64,000 nucleotides of DNA from NCBI RefSeq assembly GCF_015350995.1, contig NZ_JADKRW010000003.1, positions 186,001 through 250,000 of the forward strand, read 5' to 3'. The first letter of the stretch is position 1. Each line of letters begins with the position of its first letter. The position numbers and the translations under genes are program-made. Source of the DNA: Curtobacterium sp. VKM Ac-1393 (GTDB taxonomy: Bacteria > Actinomycetota > Actinomycetes > Actinomycetales > Microbacteriaceae). The notes under the pieces are model-generated. The model saw nothing but the letters and a program-made list of their open reading frames with translations. It did not search any database and was not told the origin of the DNA. Positions 24,351 through 33,165 of this stretch are shown here, piece after piece.

Positions 24351-26699
24351 TCAGGCGGGGCGGCGACGCGAACGCCGGCGGCCCTCGTGGGACCACGCGG
24401 ACGACGGCAGCAGGCTCGGCGGCAGCACGCGCGACCGCACCACCCGCGCACCGGAGACCGAGGCGTCGAGGGACTCCCGCGCCTGCTGCACGTGCCGCAC
24501 GAGCACATCGCCGTCGACCGGTGCGACCCCGCCGGCGGCGAACCGCTCACGATCGACCGCATCGACCACGGCGTCGAGGTGCGGCACGACCGAGCCCGGC
24601 AGCACCGGCCGCAGCCGTCCGAGCACGGCTCGTGCGGTCCGTGCGGCGGCCGCGGCATCGCCCGGAGGAGCGAGCCCCGGCGCGTACCCGTGGTCGGCGA
24701 CGTCGTCCAGGACCTCGCGCCAGGCGGTCACCGCCGGTGAGCGACCCGCGGCGACGGCGGACAACCGCGACCGCCGTCGGAGCGCTCGGACGAGTCCGGG
24801 GGCGATGAGCAATGCGAGGACGAGTGCCGCTCCGAAGAGCAGGCCGGCCGGACCACTGCCGCCCGACGCGCCGGCCGCACCGGGCTGCGCCGACGCCGAT
24901 GGGGTCGGCGTCGCCGACGATTCGGCGGGGGCGGACTGCTCGGGCGCGGGCAGCGGCGACTCGGGCGTCGCCGCGGTCGGGGTCGCGGTGGGTTCGGTCG
25001 AGGGCTGCGCCGCCGCGTCGGAGTCCGGCGTGGGCTCGAACGCGACCCAGCCGGCCCCCTGGATGTACAGCTCGGGCCACGAGTGCAGCTGCCGGTTCGA
25101 CACCGCGTACTCACCGTCGGGCTGCGCCGCCCCCGCCCGGTAGCCGACCGCGATGCGCGACGGGATCCCGAGCGTCCGGGCCATCACGGCCATCGCCGAC
25201 GAGAAGTGCACGCAGTACCCCTCGCGCACCCGCAGGAAGGTCGAGACGACGTCCATGCTGTCGCCGTCGTAGCCCTGCTCGACCGGTGCCGTCTCGGAGT
25301 ACGTGAACAGGTCGCTCCGGAACCACTGTTCGAGGGCGCGGGCCCGGCCGTAGTCGTCGGACGCAGCGCCTGCCACGCGATCGGCCGTCGACGTGATGTT
25401 GGCCGGGAGCTTGTCGGGCAGCGCGAGGTCGGTCTGCAGCTGGTCGTCGCTCGGCGCACGGAACCCCCGGCCGTCGGCACGGGCGAGCGCCCCCGACTGG
25501 GCGACGGCGTCCAGGTACTCGTTCGCGAACGTCGAGGCTCCGTAGACCTCGTACGTGGCCCCGCGGGGCGTCGCCGGGCCGGTCGACCGAACGGTGCTCG
25601 AGTTCCCCATCCAGCGCCACTGCGACAGGTCGAGGTTGGTGGACCGCGACTCGATCGACACCGCGCCGGACGGCACCGGCAGGTAGGTGCTGGACAGCCC
25701 GGTGATCCGCACGGTCACGTCGCCGCGGGTCGCCAGGCGGGGGTTCACGCCCTCGGCCCACTGCTGTTGGTCGGCGGTCTCGGCCTCGGCGGCGTTCGTC
25801 ACCGTCGGCACCCAGTCCCCGGTGCCGAACTCGTCGAGGTCGGCGAGTTTCAGGTACTCGGGCTGCCCGTCGGACGACCGGTAGCGGAGCACCTCGAGCT
25901 CGCTCGGCTGGCGCAGGTCGTTGCCGAGTTCGAGCAGGGTGCCGGGTCGACCCGGTTGGATCGGAGCCCGGATCGCTCCGGTGACCCCGGACAGCCAACT
26001 GGCGTTGAGCGGCACGATCGCGGGCAGCCCGATCGCCACGACGAGTCCGATGGCCCCGACGACCGCGGCCGGCAGCGCTCGTTGCACCGGTCGGACCGAC
26101 AGCCAGAGCAGGGCGAGGAACGAGATCGCCGTGGTGATCACGAGCGCGGTGCCGGCGGGCTGCCCGGTGATGATCCCCGGCACGATGAGGATGACGAGCG
26201 CAGGGGCCGCGGCGAGCGAGGGGATCCGGGCGATCGCGGCGAGGAACAGCGAGACCCCCGCCACCCAGGCGATCGACACCGTCACGACCAGGCGGATCGC
26301 GTCGGTCTGCGGCAACGGGGCGGGGTTCAGCCGGATGGCGGCGAGCGTCTCACCCAGGGCACCGTCGGCGTCGAGCCATCCGAGCGGTTGCACGTCGTTG
26401 ACCAGGGCGGCGGCACACGAGCACAGTACGAGCGCCGCCACGAGCGCGACGAACCGGACTCCCGGAGCCCGGCGGCGGACCGCGAGCATGACGGCCACGA
26501 GCACCGCGACGACCACCACGCCGGACACCCACCAGGCGGTGCCCTGCACGAGCGGACGGATCGCGAGCGCGGCGATGAGCACCGGCACCGGGGCGAGGGC
26601 GACCACCCAGGTGCTCGGGGAGTCACGGGTGTCGTCGTCGCGGTCCAGGACCTCGTGCACGTCGACGGTCCGCCGCGACGGCGCAGCGGTGCCGCTCAC
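24351..26699 (-). CDS. Membrane-bound transglutaminase-like protein (TgpA/DUF3488 type)
   Basis: A 782-residue protein with a block of membrane helices at residues about 30-220, then an extracytoplasmic transglutaminase-like domain. The catalytic Cys is in REGYCVHFSSAMAVMART; His is in NRQLHSWPELY and Asp in FEPTPDSD. A Pro/Ser/Ala-rich linker, one further helix (LLFGAALVLALLIAPGL) and a cytoplasmic DUF4129-like tail follow. The GTG at 26699 overlaps the DUF58 stop. MoxR-DUF58-transglutaminase operons occur widely and are thought to handle folding or cross-linking at the envelope, but no substrate is established. Confidence 0.9.
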   Translation of the reverse strand: MSGTAAPSRRTVDVHEVLDRDDDTRDSPSTWVVALAPVPVLIAALAIRPLVQGTAWWVSGVVVVAVLVAVMLAVRRRAPGVRFVALVAALVLCSCAAALVNDVQPLGWLDADGALGETLAAIRLNPAPLPQTDAIRLVVTVSIAWVAGVSLFLAAIARIPSLAAAPALVILIVPGIITGQPAGTALVITTAISFLALLWLSVRPVQRALPAAVVGAIGLVVAIGLPAIVPLNASWLSGVTGAIRAPIQPGRPGTLLELGNDLRQPSELEVLRYRSSDGQPEYLKLADLDEFGTGDWVPTVTNAAEAETADQQQWAEGVNPRLATRGDVTVRITGLSSTYLPVPSGAVSIESRSTNLDLSQWRWMGNSSTVRSTGPATPRGATYEVYGASTFANEYLDAVAQSGALARADGRGFRAPSDDQLQTDLALPDKLPANITSTADRVAGAASDDYGRARALEQWFRSDLFTYSETAPVEQGYDGDSMDVVSTFLRVREGYCVHFSSAMAVMARTLGIPSRIAVGYRAGAAQPDGEYAVSNRQLHSWPELYIQGAGWVAFEPTPDSDAAAQPSTEPTATPTAATPESPLPAPEQSAPAESSATPTPSASAQPGAAGASGGSGPAGLLFGAALVLALLIAPGLVRALRRRSRLSAVAAGRSPAVTAWREVLDDVADHGYAPGLAPPGDAAAAARTARAVLGRLRPVLPGSVVPHLDAVVDAVDRERFAAGGVAPVDGDVLVRHVQQARESLDASVSGARVVRSRVLPPSLLPSSAWSHEGRRRSRRRPA

Positions 26700-28027
26700 C
26701 GTGCGGCTCCGGAGGCGGTCGCCCCGACGACGGGCACCACGAGGGTGCGCCAACCGCCGCGGTCGAGGATCCCCCGCACCACGGGGTCCGGCGGCACGAT
26801 CGTCGCCATGATCCCGCGGCTCGAGCCGCTCGTCGCCGTGACGAGTTCGGCTGCCTGCTCGGCGGTGCAGTTGCCCGTGACGACCGCGGTCATGCCGTGC
26901 ACGTCGCGCCCGCGGATCTCGGGCAGCACGTCGGTGACCGGCCGGGCATCACTGCGGAGCCGGACGTCGGCGAGCCCGACGAGCACGTCGGTGAGGCCGC
27001 CAGCGTCCCCGGTGTGGCGGGTGCTGCCGGACGGCCCGTCGCTGACGAGCACGACGCGCGACGTCCGGGCGGCGAGGGCGCGGGCGACACTGGCGGCCAC
27101 GACGACCGCGTGCTCGAACGCCTGGTCGCCGCCGAGGTCGGAGAGCTCAGCCAGGTCCTCGCGCCCGAGGCTCTGGTACGACTCGCGTCGGACGTCGAGC
27201 GCGATCACGGCTTCCGGCGGTTGCGCCTGGGTGGTCTGCCGGACGTGCAGTTCCCCGCGGCGAGCGCTCTGTGCCCAGTGCACGCGGCGGATCGGGTCAC
27301 CGGGACGGTACGGCCGGAGTTCGCTGTCGTCGGCGGACCCACCCTGCCCGACCCGGCCTTCGTCGGCGGAGACCGCCCCGGCGAGGGCACCGGTGTCGAT
27401 CGCGCCGAGCGGTGCGCTCGCGGGGACGACCACGACCTCTTCGGCCGCCACCACCGGGCGGTCGATGCGGAGCAGGCCGAAGGGGTCCTCGACCCGGATG
27501 GTGACCGGCCCGACGAGCGTGCGACCCCGGTGCATCGCGAGCGCCTCGACGTCGAGCACGGCGGCCGGGACGCCCGGGCCGACCAGTGCGTAGGTCTCCG
27601 CCTCGGACACACTGGCGAAGGCGTCCTCGAGCTGTTCGCGCACGAGCAGGGTGGACCGCGGGCCGATCGGCAGGCTGGTGCTGCCGAGGGTGATGCGCTC
27701 GCGGTACACCTCGCCGACCTGCACGATGGCCCGCGTCGTGCTGCGGCTGCCCCGGAGCGGCGCGGCGACGACGAACGCCATCACGATGCCGAGCACGACG
27801 AGCACGAGCAGCAGCAGACCGGCCGAGACGGCGACGCTCGTGGTGCCGACGAGCCCACCGCCGATCAGCCCGATGCCGATCGCGATGACGGTCCAGCCGC
27901 GCACCGTCGGCCGCGGGAACGGGGTGCGGCGCAGCAGCGTCAGACCGCGGCGCCCGAAGCGCCCGAGTGTCGAGCGCGCGGCACCGGTGCGCCGCAGCAG
28001 CGCCGACGGTGCCGAACTGCCGGGCAT
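26696..28027 (-). CDS. DUF58 domain protein (MoxR partner)
   Basis: A 443-residue protein with two membrane helices (about residues 44-90) and a C-terminal DUF58 region containing the diagnostic LRPYRPGDPIRRVHWAQSAR. Downstream is a VWA-like fold with ALDVRRESY and VVLVSDGPSG. Its ATG overlaps the moxR stop (TGATG) and its own stop overlaps the transglutaminase start, giving a tightly coupled three-gene operon. DUF58 proteins are the usual client or effector of MoxR ATPases. Confidence 0.9.
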   Translation of the reverse strand: MPGSSAPSALLRRTGAARSTLGRFGRRGLTLLRRTPFPRPTVRGWTVIAIGIGLIGGGLVGTTSVAVSAGLLLLVLVVLGIVMAFVVAAPLRGSRSTTRAIVQVGEVYRERITLGSTSLPIGPRSTLLVREQLEDAFASVSEAETYALVGPGVPAAVLDVEALAMHRGRTLVGPVTIRVEDPFGLLRIDRPVVAAEEVVVVPASAPLGAIDTGALAGAVSADEGRVGQGGSADDSELRPYRPGDPIRRVHWAQSARRGELHVRQTTQAQPPEAVIALDVRRESYQSLGREDLAELSDLGGDQAFEHAVVVAASVARALAARTSRVVLVSDGPSGSTRHTGDAGGLTDVLVGLADVRLRSDARPVTDVLPEIRGRDVHGMTAVVTGNCTAEQAAELVTATSGSSRGIMATIVPPDPVVRGILDRGGWRTLVVPVVGATASGAAR

Positions 28028-29019
28028 CAGGAGCGGACGGGCGTCGCCGTGAACGGCACGGCGGTGTCGGAGACGATCCGGACGACGATCTCGCGGACGG
28101 TGTCCTCACCCGTGCCGCCGAGACCCCGTGCGACCGGGACGAGCCGGTGTGCGAGCACGATCGGCGCGAGGGCGGCGACGTCGTCCGGGGTCACGAACGG
28201 CCGGCCGAGCAGTGCGGCGTGGGCGCGGGCGGCCTGGGCCAGGTGCAGCGTCGCACGCGGGCTGGCACCGAGCACCAGGTCGGGGTGGGTCCGGGTGGAG
28301 CGGACGATCGCGATGATGTACGCCTCGACGTCGGGGGCGATGTGCACGGTCGCGACGGCCTCGATCACACCGCGCAGGGTGGCGACGTCGACGATCGGGC
28401 GCAGGTGCGAGAGCGGGTCGCCACCGCCGCGGTTCGCGAGCATCTGCCGTTCGGCGTCGACACTCGGGTAGCCCATCGTGATGCGCGCCATGAAGCGGTC
28501 ACGCTGGGCCTCGGGCAGCGGGTACGTGCCCTCCATGTCGATCGGGTTCTGCGTCGCCACGATCATGAACGGCCGGTCGAGCAGCCGGGTCACACCGTCG
28601 ACGGTGACCTGCGACTCGGCCATCGCCTCGAGCAGGGCGGACTGGGTCTTCGGGCTGGTGCGGTTGATCTCGTCACCGATGACGACGTTCGCGAAGACCG
28701 GTCCGGGTGAGAACCGGAACGTGCCCGAGGACTGGTCGAAGATGTTCACCCCGGTCACGTCCGACGGCAGCATGTCCGAGGTGAACTGGATGCGGTTCAC
28801 GGTGCCGCCGACCGTGGCGCCGAGGGCCTTTGCCAGCACCGTCTTCCCGACGCCGGGGACGTCCTCGACGAGCAGGTGCCCCTCGGCGAGCATCACGGTG
28901 AGGGCGGTGCGGATCGCCTCGTCCTTGCCGTCGATGACCGTCGAGACGGACGCCACGATGGCGTCCCCGACATCGCGGATGCGCTCGAGGGGGAAGGCGG
29001 GGTCGGTCGGCTCCGGCAC
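28027..29019 (-). CDS. MoxR family AAA+ ATPase
   Basis: A 330-residue MoxR chaperone-like ATPase. Walker A is DVPGVGKT (residues 53-60), Walker B is NVVIGDEINR (about 110), followed by SPKTQSALLEAMAE and the arginine-finger region of the lid. MoxR proteins act with VWA or DUF58 partners to mature or activate protein complexes. The GTG at 29019 follows AGGAG. A TAGCAT -10 element (minus strand, 29052-29057) fits a promoter with a short leader. First gene of the MoxR-DUF58-transglutaminase operon. Confidence 0.92.
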   Translation of the reverse strand: MPEPTDPAFPLERIRDVGDAIVASVSTVIDGKDEAIRTALTVMLAEGHLLVEDVPGVGKTVLAKALGATVGGTVNRIQFTSDMLPSDVTGVNIFDQSSGTFRFSPGPVFANVVIGDEINRTSPKTQSALLEAMAESQVTVDGVTRLLDRPFMIVATQNPIDMEGTYPLPEAQRDRFMARITMGYPSVDAERQMLANRGGGDPLSHLRPIVDVATLRGVIEAVATVHIAPDVEAYIIAIVRSTRTHPDLVLGASPRATLHLAQAARAHAALLGRPFVTPDDVAALAPIVLAHRLVPVARGLGGTGEDTVREIVVRIVSDTAVPFTATPVRS

Positions 29020-29133
29020 GCAGGGCTCCTCGTCTCGGGACAGGTGTCGTGCATGCTACATCGGTCCGGTGACAGCGCCCGGTGGGCGTGTCACCGATGC
29101 GCACTGGATCACGTGGTGCGTCTCAGACGCGAC

Positions 29134-30138
29134 TCACGCGCGCGTCGTGAGCGCCGTGTCGGCTGCGAGCAGGACCTTCGCGGCGACCGCGACCCCTTCT
29201 TCGCGGCCGAGCTCGGTGTCCTCGTGCTCGATGTTCACCCACATGTCCGGGTCGACCTCGCGCAGGGCCTCGAGGAACGCCGACCAGTACGCCTCGTCGT
29301 GCCCCTTGCCGAGCGCGACGAAGTCCCACGCCGACGGCTTCGGCCACTCGTTGGCCCATTCGTCGCCACCGAGGTTCGTGCGCTGCTCGTCCGGTGACAG
29401 CCGACGGAACGAGTTGTCGAGCACGCCGTTGATCGCCGCGTGCGGGTTGATCCGGACGTCCTTCGCGGCGGCGTGGAACACGAGCGGACCGAGGTCGCGG
29501 ACGACCGCCACCGGGTCCATCTGCTGCCAGAACAGGTGGGACGCGTCGAGTTCTACGCCGACGTTCGTCAGCCCACCACGTTCGACGAGTTCGCGGATCG
29601 TCGCCGGGTTGAACACGACGTTCTGCGGGTGCAGCTCGAGTGCGACCCCGACCCCGTGCTCGCGGGCCAGGGCGTCGATCTCCTGCCAGAACGGCACCGC
29701 GACGCTCCACTGGTACTCGATGACGTCGAGCGCGGCGGAGTTCCAGGCGTTCACGATCCAGTTCGGTCGGGTGCCACCGGGCTCCCCCGCGGGCAGGCCC
29801 GACATGGTGACGACGCGGTCCTGGCCGAGGCGTGCCGCGAGGCGGATGCTGCGGCGGACGTCCTCCGCGTGCGCAGGACCGATCGCGGGGTCCGGGTGCA
29901 GCGGGTTGCCGTTGCAGTTCAGGCCGGCGATGGACACCCCGGTGCCGTCGAACTGCGCGAGGAAGGCGTCACGGGCCTCGTCCGACGCAAGGATCGCGTC
30001 GATGTCCGGCACGTGCACCGGCGGCAGGAACCCGCCGGTGTTCAGCTCGATGCCGGTCAGCCCGTTGCCCGCGATGGCCGTCAGGGCATCTGCGAGGGGC
30101 CGGTCGTGGAAGATCGCGTTGTACAGCCTGAGCTTCAT
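29134..30138 (-). CDS. Sugar phosphate isomerase/epimerase (TIM barrel)
   Basis: A 334-residue xylose-isomerase-like barrel. Likely metal and catalytic residues lie in GVALELHPQNVVF, GVELDASHLFWQQMD, VFHAAAKDVRI and WVNIEHEDTEL, in family order. The ATG overlaps the stop of the oxidoreductase (ATGA), and GGAGC lies upstream. It is the second gene of an operon behind a LacI-type operator. As with 14772-15695, it probably processes the product of the oxidoreductase; the two barrels are clearly different sequences, not recent duplicates. Confidence 0.88.
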   Translation of the reverse strand: MKLRLYNAIFHDRPLADALTAIAGNGLTGIELNTGGFLPPVHVPDIDAILASDEARDAFLAQFDGTGVSIAGLNCNGNPLHPDPAIGPAHAEDVRRSIRLAARLGQDRVVTMSGLPAGEPGGTRPNWIVNAWNSAALDVIEYQWSVAVPFWQEIDALAREHGVGVALELHPQNVVFNPATIRELVERGGLTNVGVELDASHLFWQQMDPVAVVRDLGPLVFHAAAKDVRINPHAAINGVLDNSFRRLSPDEQRTNLGGDEWANEWPKPSAWDFVALGKGHDEAYWSAFLEALREVDPDMWVNIEHEDTELGREEGVAVAAKVLLAADTALTTRA

Positions 30139-31364
30139 GCGTGCGCTCCTTCAGTGGTGCGGACGGTCTCGGTCGGGCGGACGTCCAGCGATGCGCCGCC
30201 GGCTGCGGCGGACCGCGCCACCGCGTCGAGGATCTCCATGTTGTGGACGCCGTCGTCGAACGTGGCGTTCACCGGCAGCGGGTCGGCGACGCCGGCGACC
30301 TCGTCGAGGAACGCGCGTGCCTGGTACTCGAACATCTGGTTCTGGCCCCACCCGACACCGGGAGCGTCCATCGCCATCCCGCCGGCGACGTAGGGGTGGT
30401 CCGGGCCGAGCACGACCTGACGGTACCCGCCGAGCCGGGAGCCGTCGGACTGCAGCGCGAGGCCGATCTCCGCGGCGCGCTCCTGGTCCCAGCGGGCGGC
30501 ACCGTTCTCGCAGAAGACCTCGATGACGAGACCGTTCGGGTGCCCGCCCGCTACGCGGGACACCTCGAGCGAGCCGACGACCGTGCCGTCGCCGAAGCGC
30601 GCGTTGAACGTGGCGTAGTCGTCGTTCTCGACCTCGGCGAACTCGCCCGTCAGTGGGACCGCCTGGCCGCGCAGGGCGAAGCCGGCGGCGATCGGGCGCT
30701 TCGTGACGGCGGTCGTGAACATGCCGCCGTTGACGCTCTGCACCTCGCCTGCCAGGAACTCGGCCACGTACGCCAGGTGTGAGCCGACGTCGGCGAGGGC
30801 TCCGGTGCCGGGCGCGCCGGCGAAGCGCCACGAGAACGGCACGTCCGGCGACGAGCCGTAGTCGGTCCAGTAGCGGGCGGAGACGTGCAGGACGCGGCCG
30901 AGCGTGCCGTCCTCGACGAGCTGCTTGATCGCGGCGAGACCGGGGGCACGGCGGTAGGTGAAGCCGACGCGGGCGACGAGCCCGCGCTGCGATGCCTCGG
31001 AGGCCGCGGTGGCCATCGCCCGCGCGTCCTCGAGCGAGTCCGACAGCGGCTTCTCGCACAACACGTGCTTGCCCGCGGCGAGGAGCCCCTCGACGATCTC
31101 GCGGTGCAGCGTGTTCGCGACGACGACGCTCACGACGTCGATGTCGTCGGCCTCGGCGACGGCCCGCCAGGCCGTGTCGTGCCGCGCGTAGCCGAACCGT
31201 TGGGCGGCCTCGGCCGCGAGGGGCTCGTAGACGTCGCCGACCGACACGAGCCGCACGGGCGGCAGCGTCGATGCGAAGAGGGACGGCGCGTTCCGCCACG
31301 CAGCCATGTGGGCCTTGCCCGCCATGCCGGCTCCGATGACGGCGACGCCGATGCTGTCGCTCAT
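30135..31364 (-). CDS. Gfo/Idh/MocA family sugar oxidoreductase
   Basis: A 409-residue NAD(P)-dependent oxidoreductase. The Rossmann motif is VAVIGAGMAGKAHMAAW near residues 7-23 and the catalytic lysine region is VLCEKPLSDS. The substrate domain contains DVGSHLAYVAEFL with the active-site Asp/His. The ATG at 31364 follows GAAGGAGAG, which rules out a longer start at 31478. It is the first gene of the operon opposite LacI (31466-32485). The perfect operator between them predicts sugar-dependent derepression. Confidence 0.9.
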   Translation of the reverse strand: MSDSIGVAVIGAGMAGKAHMAAWRNAPSLFASTLPPVRLVSVGDVYEPLAAEAAQRFGYARHDTAWRAVAEADDIDVVSVVVANTLHREIVEGLLAAGKHVLCEKPLSDSLEDARAMATAASEASQRGLVARVGFTYRRAPGLAAIKQLVEDGTLGRVLHVSARYWTDYGSSPDVPFSWRFAGAPGTGALADVGSHLAYVAEFLAGEVQSVNGGMFTTAVTKRPIAAGFALRGQAVPLTGEFAEVENDDYATFNARFGDGTVVGSLEVSRVAGGHPNGLVIEVFCENGAARWDQERAAEIGLALQSDGSRLGGYRQVVLGPDHPYVAGGMAMDAPGVGWGQNQMFEYQARAFLDEVAGVADPLPVNATFDDGVHNMEILDAVARSAAAGGASLDVRPTETVRTTEGAHA

Positions 31365-31393
31365 GTTCTCTCCTTCGAGAAGGTCGCTGGGTT

Positions 31394-31419
31394 CACGTTC
31401 TGGAACGTTCCAGAACGTG
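31394..31419. promoter_or_regulatory. Perfect 26-base LacI-type operator
   Basis: The half-site CACGTTCTGGAAC (31394-31406) is perfectly inverted at 31407-31419, with a central CG as is usual for LacI-family sites. It lies between the divergent lacI and the oxidoreductase operon and close to a TAGACT -10 element (31424-31429) on the lacI side, so it can repress both directions. Confidence 0.85.
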
Positions 31420-31465
31420 TCGGTAGACTGTAGCCGTCCCACCCCATGTCCTGTCAAGGAGTCGC

Positions 31466-32485
31466 GTGTCACGACCACCGACGATCATCGACGTCGCCGC
31501 ACGCGCCGGCGTCTCGAAGTCGCTCGTGTCGATGGTCCTCCGCGACGACCCGGGGGTCTCCGATGCACGCCGCTCGGCCGTGCTCGCGGCGGTAGCCGAG
31601 CTCGGCTACCGCCGGAACCGCGCCGCCGCGATCCTCGCCGGCACCCGGACCCGCACGATCGGCGTCGTCGTCGACGACTTCCGCAACCCGTGGTTCGTCC
31701 CCCTGCTCGACGGCATCCGCGAAGCACTCGCTCCACACGGCCTGCGCCTCACCCTCGCGGACACCCGCGCGAACGCCCACCTCGACTCCTCGCCGTTCGA
31801 CGACCTCGTCTCCCTGCGGGTCGACGGCGTCGTGCTCGCCGCCGAGGGCTCCCCCGACCTGGTCGTGCCCGCCGACACCCCCGTCGTCGTCGCCGGCGCA
31901 CGCGCCGACGTGCCCGTCGGCCTCGACGTCGTCGCCTCGGACGAGGCCGCCGGCGGCCGGTTGGCAGCGGATCACCTGATCGGACTCGGTCACCGCCGCA
32001 TCGTCCACATCACCGGCTCGGGAGGCCCGGCTGCCGTCCGCCGCGAGGCCACCGTCGCGCAGCTGGTCGCGTCCGGCATCACGCCCCTGGTCTACGGCGA
32101 CGGCCCGACGTCCGAGGCGACCGGGTACGAGGGCACCCGCCGCGCCCTGCAGGAACACCCGGACCTGACCGCCGTGTTCGCCGCGAACGACGTCATGGCG
32201 ATGGGCGCGATCGCCGCCGTGCGGGAAGCCGGGCTCCGCGTGCCCGAGGACGTCTCGGTGATCGGCAACGACGAGACACCGCTCGCCGCGTCACCCCTGC
32301 TGCGCCTGACCACGGTCGACCCGCACAATTACGAGGTCGGGCGGCTCGCGGCGGTGCGGTTGGTCGAGCGCATCGGTTCGGGTTCGTCGGAGCCGGGTTC
32401 GGCTTCGGGTCCGGCGCAGCCGATCCGGACGCTCGTGCCGCCGACGCTCGTGGTGCGGTCGACGACGGGGCCGCCGCGGGCCTGA
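31466..32485 (+). CDS. LacI family transcriptional repressor
   Basis: A 339-residue LacI protein. The HTH is TIIDVAARAGVSKSLVSMVLRDDPGVS, followed by a hinge and a periplasmic-binding-like sensor (TIGVVVDDFRNPWF, AVFAANDVMAMGA). AAGGAG precedes the GTG. The C-terminal segment is Gly/Ser-rich before the final strand (a GSGSSEPGSASG insert). It almost certainly controls the adjacent oxidoreductase/isomerase operon and itself through the perfect palindrome at 31394-31419. The inducer is probably the sugar metabolised by that operon. Confidence 0.92.
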   Translation: MSRPPTIIDVAARAGVSKSLVSMVLRDDPGVSDARRSAVLAAVAELGYRRNRAAAILAGTRTRTIGVVVDDFRNPWFVPLLDGIREALAPHGLRLTLADTRANAHLDSSPFDDLVSLRVDGVVLAAEGSPDLVVPADTPVVVAGARADVPVGLDVVASDEAAGGRLAADHLIGLGHRRIVHITGSGGPAAVRREATVAQLVASGITPLVYGDGPTSEATGYEGTRRALQEHPDLTAVFAANDVMAMGAIAAVREAGLRVPEDVSVIGNDETPLAASPLLRLTTVDPHNYEVGRLAAVRLVERIGSGSSEPGSASGPAQPIRTLVPPTLVVRSTTGPPRA

Positions 32486-32557
32486 GACGCGACCACCCGC
32501 CGAACGCAGCGCGCGAGGCGGCGGCGATCCGGGCCTCCCGGTCGGCGGGTCGGCGAG

Positions 32558-33007
32558 TCAGGCGGTCGCGCCTTCCAGCCGGTCGACCGACACGGCGAGT
32601 TCCTCGAGCTCCGGGACGTCGCGCGCCTCGGCGAGCGCCCCCTCGAGCGCCGCGGCGTGGATCGGGGTCGCTCGCTCGAGCAGCACCTGACCCGCATGGG
32701 TGAGCTCCGTGTACATGCCCCGGCGATCGTCGGCGCAGAGGACGCGCGTCAGCAGAGCACGCTCCTCGAGACGGTTGACCAGACGGGTGGTCGCACTCGG
32801 ACTGAGTGCAGCGGCGCGGGCGAGCTGCTGCATGCGCATGTGGAAGCCGTCCTGCCGGCGCAGTGCGTCGAGGACGGTGAACTCGACGACGGACAGGTCG
32901 ACGTCCCGCAGCGCGCGCTCGAGCCGCGTCTCGATCAGGCCGTGCAGCGCCGCCAGGGTGCGCCAACCGTGGGCGCGGACGGCGGTGGAGGTGTCGTCGA
33001 CGGACAT
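32558..33007 (-). CDS. MarR family transcriptional regulator
   Basis: A 149-residue MarR repressor. The winged helix includes QQLARAAALSPSATTRLVNRLEERALLTR followed by CADDRRGMYTELT. AAGGAG precedes the ATG at 33007. It is divergent from an MFS drug-exporter-like gene, and the 158 bases between carry inverted repeats that suit a shared operator. Control of the exporter in response to a phenolic or drug ligand is the likely role. Confidence 0.88.
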   Translation of the reverse strand: MSVDDTSTAVRAHGWRTLAALHGLIETRLERALRDVDLSVVEFTVLDALRRQDGFHMRMQQLARAAALSPSATTRLVNRLEERALLTRVLCADDRRGMYTELTHAGQVLLERATPIHAAALEGALAEARDVPELEELAVSVDRLEGATA

Positions 33008-33064
33008 CGGGCTCCTTCTGGTCGATTGCACGGTCGGTCGCCACGGTCGTTGCGAGCGCATGCA

Positions 33065-33100
33065 GTTGCTTGCGCCGATAGTCCGCGTGTGCAACTATCG
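33065..33100. promoter_or_regulatory. Candidate MarR operator
   Basis: CGATAGT (33076-33082) is inverted as ACTATCG at 33094-33100, and GTTGC (33065-33069) as GCAAC (33091-33095). The site sits midway between the divergent marR and MFS genes. Confidence 0.5.
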
Positions 33101-33165
33101 ATACCCCGCGCCTGCAACAACCAGCGTACGCGGCACAGCTGCACCGCACAACGGAAGGAACCCCC

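Noticed and set aside
25083..27593. 836-residue plus-strand ORF
   Set aside because: Antisense to the transglutaminase and DUF58 genes, with low-complexity composition.
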